Positions 9,378 through 18,096 of a DNA stretch of 64,000 nucleotides are shown here, in pieces. The position numbers and the translations under genes are program-made. Source of the stretch: DASWJZ01 sp963846475 (GTDB lineage: Bacteria; Pseudomonadota; Alphaproteobacteria; Rhizobiales; Afifellaceae); the NCBI GenBank assembly GCA_963846475.1, contig CAWJVZ010000003.1, positions 248,001 to 312,000 of the forward strand. The letters run 5' to 3'. Position 1 is the stretch's first letter. Each line of letters begins with the position of its first letter. Below the pieces are notes generated by a model. That model was not told the origin of the DNA and did not search any database. It saw only the letters and a program-made list of their open reading frames with translations.

Positions 9378-10279
9378 AATCGGCGCTCGATCTTCGCGCC
9401 GTCCTCGCGCTCGTCGTGCTGTGCGGCTCCTGGGGCCTGAACCAGGTCGCGATAAAGGTGTCGCTGTGGGGCATGCCACCGGCTTTCCTGATGGGCGGGC
9501 GCTCGCTGATCGCCGCATTGCTCGTCTTTGCTTGGTGCCTGCTGCGGCGCAAGCCGATGTTCCGCTCCGACGGCACCCTGCTGCCCGGCCTCATCGTCGG
9601 GCTGCTCTTTGCCGGCGAGTTCCTGCTGCTCTTCTGGGGCCTGCAGCTGACGACGGCCTCGCGCGCCGTGGTGTTTCTCTACCTCGCCCCGTTCGTCGTC
9701 GCGGTGGGCGGCCATTACCTCTTCGGCGAGCGGCTCGGCCTCATGAAGCTCGTCGGCCTGGTCTGCGCGTTTCTCGGGCTGGTGCTGGCCTTTTCCGATC
9801 GGCTGTTCGCGGAGTCCGACGCATCCCTGCTGGGCGATTCCTTGTGCTTCGGCGCCGCCATTCTGTGGGGGCTGACGATCGTCGGGATCAAGGCGACTTC
9901 GCTCGCCCGCGCCCCGGCCGAGAAGACGCTTCTCTACCAGCTCGGCGTCTCGGCACTGGTCGGCTTCGGCCTGTCCTTGGCGCTCGGCGAACGGCTCGAT
10001 CTTGGCCTCGCAACGTCCGTTCTGCCGGCGTTTCTCTACCAGGCGGTGTGGGTTGCGGCGATCACCTATGTCGCCTGGTTCGGGCTGATCCGCGACTATC
10101 CGGCGTCGCTGCTCACCTCCTTCACCTTCCTGACGCCGCTCTTCGGCGTCGCCTTCGGTGCGGCGATCCTCCACGAAAGTCTGACGCCGAGCCTCCTTGC
10201 CGCACTTCTCCTGGTCGCCGTCGGAATCTATCTGGTCAACCGAAGCACCGGGCAGCACGTCGCGACGGAAGCGGCGTGA
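9374..10279 (+). CDS. EamA/DMT-family permease
   Basis: 301 residues from a GTG start that overlaps the preceding stop (GTGA). About ten hydrophobic segments are arranged as two EamA repeats: the first begins AVLALVVLCGSWGLNQVAIK, the second SLCFGAAILWGLTIVGIKAT. It is an inner-membrane drug/metabolite-type transporter of unknown substrate. In many relatives a HAD hydrolase lies between the pseudouridine synthase and the ATP12 gene; here this permease occupies the slot. A 665-residue frame that fuses it to a shadow of rluC is not real. Confidence 0.85.
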   Translation: MKSALDLRAVLALVVLCGSWGLNQVAIKVSLWGMPPAFLMGGRSLIAALLVFAWCLLRRKPMFRSDGTLLPGLIVGLLFAGEFLLLFWGLQLTTASRAVVFLYLAPFVVAVGGHYLFGERLGLMKLVGLVCAFLGLVLAFSDRLFAESDASLLGDSLCFGAAILWGLTIVGIKATSLARAPAEKTLLYQLGVSALVGFGLSLALGERLDLGLATSVLPAFLYQAVWVAAITYVAWFGLIRDYPASLLTSFTFLTPLFGVAFGAAILHESLTPSLLAALLLVAVGIYLVNRSTGQHVATEAA

Positions 10280-10342
10280 TCCGACTGCGATCGCCCGCCA
10301 CTGCGGGGACCTTCACCCCAAACCAGGACCGCTACGACGCTC

Positions 10343-11104
10343 ATGGCCAAGCCGGACGGAAATCCTCCCGACCCGATGCAATCGGCGCGAAGGATGGCGC
10401 GGCCGGAGCTGCAGAAGAAGTTTTACAAACGCGCCGAAATGCATGAGGAGCAAGGCGTTTTCACGCTTCGGCTCGACGGCAGGCCGGCGCGCACCCCGGC
10501 CCGCAATCCGCTCGCCGTGCGCGACCCGCGCCTTGCCGCGGCGATCGCCGCCGAATGGAATGCGCAAGGCGAGCACATCGACGCCGCCGCGATGCCCGTC
10601 ACCCGCCTTGCCAATACGGCGCTCGACGGCGTCGCCGCGCGGCCGCAGGAAGTGCGCGATGACATCCTGGCCTATGCCGGCACCGACCTTCTCTGCTACC
10701 GGGCGGGCGAGCCGGAAGGCCTGGTAGCGCGGCAGCGCGGCGCCTGGGATCCGATCGTCGCCTGGGCGGAGCGGCGCTTCGGCGGCCGCTTCGTCCTTGC
10801 CGAGGGCGTGATGCATGTGCCGCAGCCGCAGGCGACGCTTGCGGCGATCGCGGCCGAGCTCGCTGCCATCGACGACCCCTTCCGCCTCGCCGGCCTGCAT
10901 CTGGCGACCAATCTGTCCGGCTCGGCGTTGATCGCGCTGGCGCTTGCCGAAGGGGCGGTCGACATCCAGGCGGCCTGGGCGGCGGCCCATGTCGACGAGG
11001 ACTGGAACATCAGCCAGTGGGGCGCCGATGCGGAAGCCATGCAGCGCCGCGCCCGCCGCTTCGAGGATTTCAGGGCCGCCGCTCTGGCGCTTCGCCCGTG
11101 CTAA
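10343..11104 (+). CDS. ATP12-family F1-ATPase assembly chaperone
   Basis: 253 residues starting MAKPDGNPPDPMQSARRMAR. Typical ATP12 segments are FYKRAEMHEEQGVFTLRLDG near the N-terminus, LAAAIAAEWNAQGEHI, and the central DILAYAGTDLLCYRAGEPEG. ATP12 proteins bind the F1 alpha subunit during assembly of ATP synthase; alphaproteobacteria keep a homologue. Length is in the normal range. It lies 25 bases before pccB, on the same strand. Confidence 0.9.
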   Translation: MAKPDGNPPDPMQSARRMARPELQKKFYKRAEMHEEQGVFTLRLDGRPARTPARNPLAVRDPRLAAAIAAEWNAQGEHIDAAAMPVTRLANTALDGVAARPQEVRDDILAYAGTDLLCYRAGEPEGLVARQRGAWDPIVAWAERRFGGRFVLAEGVMHVPQPQATLAAIAAELAAIDDPFRLAGLHLATNLSGSALIALALAEGAVDIQAAWAAAHVDEDWNISQWGADAEAMQRRARRFEDFRAAALALRPC

Positions 11105-11128
11105 CAAGCTCGCAGAGGGGAGGACGAG

Positions 11129-12661
11129 ATGCGCGACGTTCTGATCGAGCTGGAGAGGCGCCGCGAGGAGGCCCGCCAGGGCGGCGGCCCCGAGCGCATC
11201 GCCGCGCAGCACAAGCGCGGCAAGCTCACCGCGCGCGAGCGGCTGGCCGTGCTCCTCGACGAGGACTCGTTCGAGGAATTCGACATGTTCGTCGAGCACC
11301 GCGCCAGCGAGTTCGGCATGGCCAAGCAAAAGATCCCCGGCGACGGCGTGGTCACCGGCTGGGGCACCATCAACGGCCGGTCCGTCTTCGTCTTCGCCAA
11401 GGATTTTACCGTGTTCGGCGGGTCGCTGTCGGAGGCGCATGCCGAAAAGATCCAGAAAGTGCAGGACATGGCGCTCCGCAACCGCGCGCCGATCATCGGC
11501 CTCTACGACGCCGGCGGCGCCCGCATCCAGGAAGGCGTGGCGGCGCTCGGCGGCTATGCGGAAGTGTTCCAGCGCAACGTGCTCGCCTCCGGCGTCATCC
11601 CGCAGATCTCGGTCATCATGGGCCCCTGCGCCGGCGGCGACGTCTACTCGCCGGCCATGACCGACTTCATCTTCATGGTCCGCGGGACGAGCTACATGTT
11701 CGTCACCGGGCCCGATGTCGTGAAGACGGTGACCAACGAGAATGTCACGCCCGAAGAGCTTGGCGGCGCCTCGGTCCATACGGTGCGCTCCTCGATCGCC
11801 GACGGCGCCTTCGACAACGACCTCGAGGCGCTCCTGGAAATTCGCCGCCTCTTCGATTTCCTGCCCTTGTCGAACCAGGCGCCACCGCCGGAGATCGAGA
11901 CGAGCGACCCGGCCGACCGCATCGAGCCCTCGCTCGATACGCTGGTTCCCGACCTCGCGACAAAGCCCTACGACATCAAGGAGCTGATCCTCAAAACCGT
12001 GGACGAGGGCGCCTTCTTCGAAATCCAGGAGGCGCATGCGAAAAATATCGTGACGGGCTTCGGCCGCATCGAGGGGCGCACCGTCGGCGTGGTGGCGAAC
12101 CAGCCCATGGTGCTCGCCGGCGTGCTCGACTCCGACGCCTCGCGCAAGGCGGCGCGCTTCGTCCGCTTCTGCGACTGCTTTGCGATTCCGCTCGTCACCT
12201 TCGTCGACGTCCCCGGCTTTCTGCCGGGCACCGACCAGGAATATGGCGGCTTGATCAAGCACGGGGCAAAGCTCCTCTTCGCCTACGCCGAGGCGACGGT
12301 GCCGAAGGTGACCGTCATCACCCGAAAAGCTTTTGGCGGCGCCTACGACGTGATGGCCTCAAAACATCTGCGCGGCGACATCAACTATGCCTGGCCGACG
12401 GCGCAGATCGCCGTCATGGGCGCCAAGGGCGCGGTGGAGATCATCTACCGCAAGGACGCCGGCGACGCCGACAAGATCGCCGCCCACACGCATGCCTACG
12501 AGGCGCGGTTCCTCAATCCGTTCGTGGCGGCGGAGCGCGGCTACGTCGACGACGTGATCATGCCGCACTCGACGCGGAAGCGCGTGGCGAAAGCTCTGCG
12601 GCTATTGCGCACGAAGGATCTGGCCAATCCATGGAAGAAGCACGACAATATCCCGCTCTAG
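11129..12661 (+). CDS. pccB: propionyl-CoA carboxylase beta subunit
   Basis: 510 residues, full length for the carboxyltransferase subunit. It has the N-terminal crotonase-type half with YDAGGARIQEG and the acyl-CoA-binding glycines (GPCAGGDVYSPAMTDF), and the C-terminal half with VDVPGFLPGTDQEYGG and AFGGAYDVM. It transfers CO2 from biotin to propionyl-CoA, giving methylmalonyl-CoA. A GGGGAGG-type ribosome site lies at about 11116. Its partner pccA is not adjacent but about 7.8 kb downstream, with unrelated genes between, so the two subunits may not share a transcript. Confidence 0.95.
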   Translation: MRDVLIELERRREEARQGGGPERIAAQHKRGKLTARERLAVLLDEDSFEEFDMFVEHRASEFGMAKQKIPGDGVVTGWGTINGRSVFVFAKDFTVFGGSLSEAHAEKIQKVQDMALRNRAPIIGLYDAGGARIQEGVAALGGYAEVFQRNVLASGVIPQISVIMGPCAGGDVYSPAMTDFIFMVRGTSYMFVTGPDVVKTVTNENVTPEELGGASVHTVRSSIADGAFDNDLEALLEIRRLFDFLPLSNQAPPPEIETSDPADRIEPSLDTLVPDLATKPYDIKELILKTVDEGAFFEIQEAHAKNIVTGFGRIEGRTVGVVANQPMVLAGVLDSDASRKAARFVRFCDCFAIPLVTFVDVPGFLPGTDQEYGGLIKHGAKLLFAYAEATVPKVTVITRKAFGGAYDVMASKHLRGDINYAWPTAQIAVMGAKGAVEIIYRKDAGDADKIAAHTHAYEARFLNPFVAAERGYVDDVIMPHSTRKRVAKALRLLRTKDLANPWKKHDNIPL

Positions 12662-12696
12662 CCGTTGCGGATTCGCATCTGATGCGATAGCATCTG

Positions 12697-12930
12697 ATGA
12701 TGCGGACCACTTTGGACATCGACGATGACGTTTTGTCGGCAGCCAAGGAACTGGCGGCCGCTCGTAAGAAGACGGCCGGGCAGGTTCTGTCTGAACTGGC
12801 TCGGCAGGCGTTGACGCGGCCGGGGACGGCGGAAAGCTCTGCACGCCGCGGCGGGTTTCGGCTGTTGCCGAGGACGGGCAAGATCATCACACCGGAGCTC
12901 GTGGACAAGCTTCTGGAAGAGGATCTCTGA
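12697..12930 (+). CDS. VapB-like antitoxin
   Basis: 77 residues beginning MMRTTLDIDDDVLSAAKELA, the ribbon-helix-helix opening of VapB/CopG-type antitoxins, with an acidic C-terminus (ELVDKLLEEDL) of the kind that wraps the toxin. It ends 5 bases before the PIN gene. Such antitoxins neutralise the paired ribonuclease and autorepress the operon. It stands right after pccB. Confidence 0.85.
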   Translation: MMRTTLDIDDDVLSAAKELAAARKKTAGQVLSELARQALTRPGTAESSARRGGFRLLPRTGKIITPELVDKLLEEDL

Positions 12931-12935
12931 GCCGC

Positions 12936-13364
12936 GTGCGCGCTCTCTTCGACATCAATCTGATGCTCGCATTGTTTCAACCCGATCATGTACACCACGA
13001 GCGCGCGCACGAGTGGTGGGATGAGCACGTGGCAGGCGGATGGGCGTCTTGTCCGCTCACGCAAAACGGCTTCGTCCGCATCCTGTCGCAGGCGCGGTAC
13101 CCGCAGCCAGTTACCGTCTCCCAGGCTCTGGCCCACTTGGCGGAGCAGGTTGCGGAAACCGACCACATCTTCTGGCCGGACGACGCCTCTCTTCTCGATC
13201 CGGGACTCTTCGCCAGCCACTTGATATTCGGGCCTAACCAGATAACCGACGTCTACCTGCTCGCGCTTGCGGTGAAGAACGGCGGCCGTCTTGCCACCTT
13301 CGACAGATCGATCAGGACAGCGGCCGTGCGCGGTGCCGAGCCGCATCACCTCGTCACATTGTGA
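12936..13364 (+). CDS. VapC-type PIN-domain toxin
   Basis: 142 residues from a GTG start (VRALFDINLMLALFQPDHVH, initiator read as Met). The PIN-domain acidic residues are present: D in LFDINL, E in HHERAHEW, D in the C-terminal TDVYLLALA and TFDRSI. VapC toxins are metal-dependent endoribonucleases that cut tRNA or rRNA. Its position behind the antitoxin supports a type II module. It lies in the accessory interval that splits the pcc genes. Confidence 0.87.
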   Translation: MRALFDINLMLALFQPDHVHHERAHEWWDEHVAGGWASCPLTQNGFVRILSQARYPQPVTVSQALAHLAEQVAETDHIFWPDDASLLDPGLFASHLIFGPNQITDVYLLALAVKNGGRLATFDRSIRTAAVRGAEPHHLVTL

Positions 13365-13394
13365 TATCGTGGTTGGAAGGACGGGAGCTGAAAA

Positions 13395-13745
13395 ATGATT
13401 TACAGGGATGCCTCTGGACGACTGACCCGCTACTTGGCGGCGGCCGGGTTGGTGTTCCTCGCTGCCGCGCCCGCTTCGGCCGCGTGCTTCGAGGACGTCG
13501 GCTGCACGGACAGCCAGTATATGCGGGCGCAGGACCTGCGGCGGCTCTCCTGCGAAAACCTCTGGATGGTGCGCAACACGATCTTCGACGAGAACGGCCT
13601 CTGCTTCAAAACCCGCCGGGCGAGGAGCGTCTTCTCCAACGCCGACTGCTGGGTGGAGGAGCAGGCCGATGTCGCGCTCAACGACTACGAGCGCTCCAAC
13701 GTCAGCAAGATAGTCGGCATAGAGTCCAGCTTCGGCTGTAATTGA
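13395..13745 (+). CDS. secreted YARHG-domain protein
   Basis: 116 residues. Residues 1 to about 29 form a signal peptide ending APASAA. The mature part begins with a Cys-containing segment and carries YMRAQDLRRLSCENLWMVRN, then DENGLCFKTRRARSVFSNAD and LNDYERSNVSKIVGIESSFG, the pattern of the short YARHG family in Hyphomicrobiales. Several cysteines suggest disulfides in the periplasm. Function unknown; the domain is thought to be extracellular. The last codons overlap the first possible codons of the next frame, but that protein more likely starts at 13856. Confidence 0.75.
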   Translation: MIYRDASGRLTRYLAAAGLVFLAAAPASAACFEDVGCTDSQYMRAQDLRRLSCENLWMVRNTIFDENGLCFKTRRARSVFSNADCWVEEQADVALNDYERSNVSKIVGIESSFGCN

Positions 13746-13855
13746 CCCCTTTACTTTTTGATAACCCTATCGGCAGGTCTTCCGGAACGGCCCAATTCGA
13801 TTCAGCTTTTTGGATTAGTCTAGGGGTCATCCAAGACGGATTGCCGGGGGCAAGT

Positions 13856-14113
13856 ATGTTGGCGTGCGACCTTATCCTCGAAGTCAGGGCGTCGCGGTCG
13901 CTCAGCGCCGACCAGGTCCTGCGGCTGGAGCGCATGGTGTTCGGCGCCGGCAGGCCGAGCCGCGATCAGCTCGACATGCTGTTCCTCATCGACGGCTACG
14001 TGGTCCGCGCCGATCCCAGCTGGGGCAATCTGCTCGCCCGCGCTGCCGTCGCCGCGCTGGTCGCCGGGGCCGACCCGCGGGACGTCGCGCCGGCCAGTTC
14101 CGCCTACCACTGA
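13856..14113 (+). CDS. small hypothetical protein, single unit of a repeat found in the 15190 gene
   Basis: 85 residues starting MLACDLILEVRASRSLSADQ. No known domain name comes to mind. The stretch SADQVLRLERMVF, then DQLDMLFLIDG, then DPSWGNLLARAAVAALV follows the same spacing as ITAEHVQALRRTLY, EVEALFTLDEA and DPGWCMLFTEAVTDWL in the protein encoded at 15190-16176. I read it as a one-unit member of that family. A longer start at 13742 is possible but overlaps the preceding gene. A cytoplasmic alpha-helical protein is likely. Confidence 0.6.
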   Translation: MLACDLILEVRASRSLSADQVLRLERMVFGAGRPSRDQLDMLFLIDGYVVRADPSWGNLLARAAVAALVAGADPRDVAPASSAYH

Positions 14114-14154
14114 GATCGGGCGACCTGCTTCGCCGAGCGGTACCCCCGCCGACG

Positions 14155-15018
14155 TCACTCCGCATCGAGAAACTTCAGCACCGCCTTGTTGAAGGCTTCG
14201 GGGTCCTGCAGGAAGGCGAAGTGACTTCCCCTCGGGAAGATGACGAGATCCGCCCCGGGAATGAGGCTGGCCATCTCTTTGGTGTGTTGCGGCTTGATGG
14301 CCTCGTCGTGCTCGCCGTCGGCGATCGCCGTCGGGGTGCGGATCGATCCGAGCTGCGCGGCGGAATATTCGGGCTGCGTCATCCACATCTCCACGACGGC
14401 ATCGACGAACCCCTTGAAATCGTCGGGCGTCGGCGAAAGCCGCTCGTAATCCTTGGCCGACCTCTCGATGTAGGCGCCGAAGACTGGATCGTTCTCAACG
14501 CCGGTCTTCACACCTGAAACGCTGTAATTGGCGCCAAAGGCGAAGAGCTTTTCGAGCCGCTCCGGGTGGCGCATGGCGATGTCCAGGCCGATGATGCCGC
14601 CATCGCTCCAGCCGACGATGGAAGCCTTGGGGATTTCCAGCCAGTCCAGCAGCGCCACGACGTCGTCCGCCATGAGCTGGTAGCTGTAGCTGGCCTCGTT
14701 GCGCGTGCTGCGGCCATGGCCCCGGCTGTCGACGGTGATGACTCTATGACGCTTGGCGAGCGCCGGAATCTGAAAGCCCCACACGTCGGAATGGCCCAGC
14801 CCGCCATGCAGCAGCAATATCACCGGATCCCCGGCTCCGTAGATGGCGAAGTAAAGCTTGATGCCGTTGATGTCGGCGATGCGGCTGTCCACCGGCTTTG
14901 GCATCGGCGGGTAGTCGGGAAGGGTCTGCCAGGGTTCCTCTGCCTGGGCGGGGAGTGTGGCTCCCGCAAGCGGCATGATGAACGCGAGCGACAGGGCAAT
15001 ACGGGCGAGAAGCGTCAT
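14155..15018 (-). CDS. exported alpha/beta-hydrolase
   Basis: 287 residues. The signal peptide MTLLARIALSLAFIMPLAGA ends near PAQAEEP. The alpha/beta-hydrolase fold shows the oxyanion segment LLLHGGLGHSDVW, the nucleophile elbow IVGWSDGGIIGLD (Ser), the acid in ADGEHDEAIK, and the C-terminal His in FPRGSHFAFLQDPEAFN. The enzyme therefore has a full catalytic triad and probably acts in the periplasm. The substrate is unknown. It is transcribed against its neighbours. Confidence 0.88.
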   Translation of the reverse strand: MTLLARIALSLAFIMPLAGATLPAQAEEPWQTLPDYPPMPKPVDSRIADINGIKLYFAIYGAGDPVILLLHGGLGHSDVWGFQIPALAKRHRVITVDSRGHGRSTRNEASYSYQLMADDVVALLDWLEIPKASIVGWSDGGIIGLDIAMRHPERLEKLFAFGANYSVSGVKTGVENDPVFGAYIERSAKDYERLSPTPDDFKGFVDAVVEMWMTQPEYSAAQLGSIRTPTAIADGEHDEAIKPQHTKEMASLIPGADLVIFPRGSHFAFLQDPEAFNKAVLKFLDAE

Positions 15019-15189
15019 GGCTCAATCCTCCCCAGCGGCTCGGCGGCCGCTTGCCGGTCCCGACAATCTTGGCGCGTGTGGTTCTACATCGCAACGGAAA
15101 ACCGTCTCGCGATGCCCGTCGCAGGGCAGCATAAAACCTTCCTTATCCTTTGCGCGGCAGAGTCCTCCCGGGTTTTTCGAGGGGATCCG

Positions 15190-16176
15190 ATGATTGGAGA
15201 CATCGTCGCCGCGGTGAGGGCGTCCAAGCGCATTACCGCCGAGCACGTCCAGGCGCTCCGCCGCACCCTCTACGATGACGGCGTGGTGGAAAGCGGAGAG
15301 GTCGAGGCGCTGTTCACGCTTGACGAGGCCGCGACCGACCACGACCCAGGCTGGTGCATGCTGTTCACCGAGGCCGTCACGGACTGGCTTGTCGAGCAGC
15401 AATCGCCGCAAGGCTATATCAGCGAAGCAAATGCCGATTGGCTGCTGGCCCGCATCGCCCACGACGGGTCCGTCAAGACGGCGACCGAGCTGGAGCTCCT
15501 CGTCAAGGTCCTTGAGAAGGCAAAGTCGAGTCCCGACCGGCTCGCCGCCTTCGCCCTTGCGCAGGTCAAGAAAGCCGTCGTGGACGGCGAAGGGCCGCTG
15601 GCCGGCGGCGGAGCGCTGGAGCCGGGCCGGGTCGGCCGCGGCGAGGCCGAGCTGGTGCGCCGCATCCTTTATGCATTCGGCGGCGACGGCAATGTCGCAG
15701 TCACGCGCGCGGAAGCCGAGTTCCTGTTCGACATCAACGATGCCACCGCGGACGCGGAGAACGATCCCGTCTGGAGCGAGCTTTTCGTCAAGGCGATCGC
15801 CAATTTCATGATGGCCGCGTCGAGCTACGCGGTACCGAGCCGCCAGGAGGCGCTACGGCGCGAGGAATGGCTCGACGCGCCCTCGGGCGGCGTGGCCGAT
15901 GTTTTTGCCCGCATGGCGGCAGGCGGCCTGCGCGGTTTTCTGCAGGGCTATCGCGAGCCTGGCGCCGACGCCGCCTGGGCGGAGCGGAACGCGGCCAGCG
16001 AAGCGGCCGCCCGCCGCTCCGAAGCGGTCACCGCAGACGAGGCGGATTGGCTCGCCCGCCGCATCGGCCGGGACGGCGCGCTCACCGCCAACGAGAAGGC
16101 GCTGCTCCGCTTCATCCGCGACGAATCCCCTGCCGTCCACCCCTCGCTGCAGTCGCTGATCGCCAAGGCGGCCTGA
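15190..16176 (+). CDS. helical protein with two alternating A-B repeats, TerB/EF-hand-like in pattern
   Basis: About 328 residues starting MIGDIVAAVRASKRITAEHV. Unit A occurs near residues 14-70 (ALRRTLYDDGVVESGEVEAL, LDEA, DPGWCMLF) and again near 155-210 (LVRRILYAFGGDGNVAVTRA, DINDA, DPVWSELF). Unit B (ADWLLARIAHDGSVKTATEL) near residue 80 recurs at about 285 as ADWLARRIGRDGALTANEKA. Each unit has a D-G turn followed by a helix ending in E-LL or E-LF, which recalls TerB or EF-hand-like folds; this is a resemblance only. No signal peptide or membrane segment. A single-unit relative lies at 13856-14113. Confidence 0.7.
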   Translation: MIGDIVAAVRASKRITAEHVQALRRTLYDDGVVESGEVEALFTLDEAATDHDPGWCMLFTEAVTDWLVEQQSPQGYISEANADWLLARIAHDGSVKTATELELLVKVLEKAKSSPDRLAAFALAQVKKAVVDGEGPLAGGGALEPGRVGRGEAELVRRILYAFGGDGNVAVTRAEAEFLFDINDATADAENDPVWSELFVKAIANFMMAASSYAVPSRQEALRREEWLDAPSGGVADVFARMAAGGLRGFLQGYREPGADAAWAERNAASEAAARRSEAVTADEADWLARRIGRDGALTANEKALLRFIRDESPAVHPSLQSLIAKAA

Positions 16177-16298
16177 ACGCCGCTCTACCTCCTCAGGGGA
16201 ACTCGCCCGGTCCGCAGCTTGTTACTCGACTGTGATCGCACCGCGGGCGCATGAATGGCCTGCGGGGGCGCGAAGCTGAGAACGCGAGGGGCGACTGC

Positions 16299-17372
16299 GT
16301 GACGACTGCCTATCTCAACCGCATCGCCACCGCGGTGCCGCCCAACAACGTGCATGAATCGTTTATCCGCTTTGCTCAGGGACAGCTCCGCGACGACCGG
16401 CGCGCTTCGCTGCTCTTCAAGCGCCTAGCCGACAAGGGCGGTATCGAGCACCGCTATTCCTATTTCGCGCCGGCCAACGATCTAGACGGCGACGTCCTCA
16501 ACTCGCAGGCCTTCTTCGTGCGCGGACGCTTCCCCAAGACTGCGGCGCGCATGCAGTTCTTCGAAGCGCACGCGCCCGTGCTCGCGGCGGAAGCCGTCGA
16601 GCGCCTCGGCCTCAACGGCGACCGCGATCGCATCAGCCACCTTCTGCTCACCTGCTGCACAGGCCTGTCCTCGCCCGGGCTCGACCTGGAACTGATCGAC
16701 CGCTGCGGGCTGCCGGGAACCGTCGAGCGGAGCTTCCTCGGCTTCATGGGCTGCTACGCCGCGGTCAACGCGTTGAAGCTCGCCCGCCACATCGTGCGCT
16801 CCGAGCCGGAGTCGCGCGTCCTCATCGTCAATCTCGAGCTCTGCACCTTGCACCTCAAGGAAACCGTGGATCTCGAGCAGATCCTCTCCTTCCTGCTCTG
16901 GGGGGACGGCTGCGCGGCGAGCCTGGTGACGGCCGAGCCGGCCGGTCTCTCCCTCGACAGTTTTCGGGCGCTGCTCGCCGACGACACGCGCGAGCTGATG
17001 ACCTGGAGCATCCGCGATTCGGGCTTCGACATGCTGTTGTCGGGCCAGGTCCCCACCGCCATTCACGACGCGCTCTCCGGCCACATCGGCACGATTCTCG
17101 ACGGCGCACCGGTCGAGTCCATCGATCTCTGGGCGGTGCATCCCGGCGGCCGCTCCGTGCTGGACGCCGTCGAGCGCGCGCTCGATCTCGATCCGGCGGG
17201 CCTGTCCGCATCTCGCGAGGTGCTGCGGCGGTTTGGGAACATGTCCTCGGCGACCGTGATGTTCGTGCTGGAAGCGCTGCTCCGCACGGCGGCGAAAGGC
17301 GCCGCTGGCTGCGCCATGTCGTTCGGCCCTGGCCTGGTCGCGGAGACGATGCGCTTTCGCGCCGTCGGCTGA
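16299..17372 (+). CDS. type III polyketide synthase (chalcone/alkylresorcinol synthase family)
   Basis: About 357 residues from GTG at 16299 (VTTAYLNRIATAVPPNNVHE, initiator read as Met); ATG at 16251 would add 16 residues of poor character. The Cys-His-Asn triad of the family is visible: Cys in SFLGFMGCYAAVNAL, His in LWAVHPGGRSVLD, Asn in RRFGNMSSATVMFVLEAL. The enzyme extends an acyl-CoA or acyl-ACP starter with malonyl-CoA and cyclises the product. It is followed 2 bases later by a methyltransferase and then a flavoprotein, the gene content of the Streptomyces srsABC phenolic-lipid operon. The starter unit is not predictable here. Confidence 0.9.
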   Translation: MTTAYLNRIATAVPPNNVHESFIRFAQGQLRDDRRASLLFKRLADKGGIEHRYSYFAPANDLDGDVLNSQAFFVRGRFPKTAARMQFFEAHAPVLAAEAVERLGLNGDRDRISHLLLTCCTGLSSPGLDLELIDRCGLPGTVERSFLGFMGCYAAVNALKLARHIVRSEPESRVLIVNLELCTLHLKETVDLEQILSFLLWGDGCAASLVTAEPAGLSLDSFRALLADDTRELMTWSIRDSGFDMLLSGQVPTAIHDALSGHIGTILDGAPVESIDLWAVHPGGRSVLDAVERALDLDPAGLSASREVLRRFGNMSSATVMFVLEALLRTAAKGAAGCAMSFGPGLVAETMRFRAVG

Positions 17373-17373
17373 C

Positions 17374-18096
17374 ATGAAAGGCGGCCTGCCGCGCCGGGTC
17401 GAGGCGGAATGGCTTGACGAGCTGGCGCCGACGGATCCGCGCGCCATCCGCTCGCGGCGCGATCTCCGCCGCGTCAATTCCTTCATGCTGCAGGCCACCA
17501 TCATGCGGCGTCTGCTGCTCGCGGCCTGCGGCGATGAGCCGCCGCGCTTTATCCTGGAGCTCGGCGGCGGCGACGGCTCGTTCATCCTGAAGGTGGGGCA
17601 AGGGCTCGCCCGGAACTGGCGGGGCGTTCGCGTGACCCTGCTCGACCGCCAGCCTGTCGTCGCGAAGGAGACGCGTGAAGCGTTCCAGGCGATCGGCTGG
17701 AAGCTTGAAGTGGTCACCGCGGACGTGTTCGCGTTCCTAGAAGCCGCAGCGGGGAAGCAAGCGGACGTCGTCACGGCAAATCTGTTCCTGCATCATTTTC
17801 CCGACGCTCGCCTTCGCCGCCTTCTTGCCCTGGCCGCAGCGATTGCGCCCCGTCTCGTCGCCTGCGAGCCGCGTCGCTCGGCCTGGTCGCTCGGCGCGAG
17901 TCGCCTGCTCTGGGCGATCGGCTGCAATGATGTGAGCCGCCACGATGCGGCCGCCAGCGTCCGCGCCGGCTTCCGCGGCACGGAACTCTCGGCGCTCTGG
18001 CCGACGCAGCAGGGCTGGCGGCTTTCGGAGCGGCCGGCCGGCCTGTTCAGCCATGCCTTCGTGGCGCAACGGGCGGACGCGACTGAACCGAGATGA
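17374..18096 (+). CDS. class I SAM-dependent methyltransferase
   Basis: 240 residues starting MKGGLPRRVEAEWLDELAPT. Motif I is FILELGGGDGSFILKVG (SAM-binding glycines), the acidic strand-2 end is VTLLDRQPV, and motif IV is ADVVTANLFLHHF. It begins 2 bases after the polyketide synthase stop and overlaps the next gene by ATGA, so the three are one operon. By analogy with SrsB it may methylate the resorcinol or pyrone product; this is inference. A separate role is possible but less likely given the coupling. Confidence 0.88.
   Translation: MKGGLPRRVEAEWLDELAPTDPRAIRSRRDLRRVNSFMLQATIMRRLLLAACGDEPPRFILELGGGDGSFILKVGQGLARNWRGVRVTLLDRQPVVAKETREAFQAIGWKLEVVTADVFAFLEAAAGKQADVVTANLFLHHFPDARLRRLLALAAAIAPRLVACEPRRSAWSLGASRLLWAIGCNDVSRHDAAASVRAGFRGTELSALWPTQQGWRLSERPAGLFSHAFVAQRADATEPR

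Noticed and set aside
8282..10279. A 665-residue fusion ending in the EamA permease
   Set aside because: The first 364 codons are an out-of-frame shadow of the pseudouridine synthase gene.
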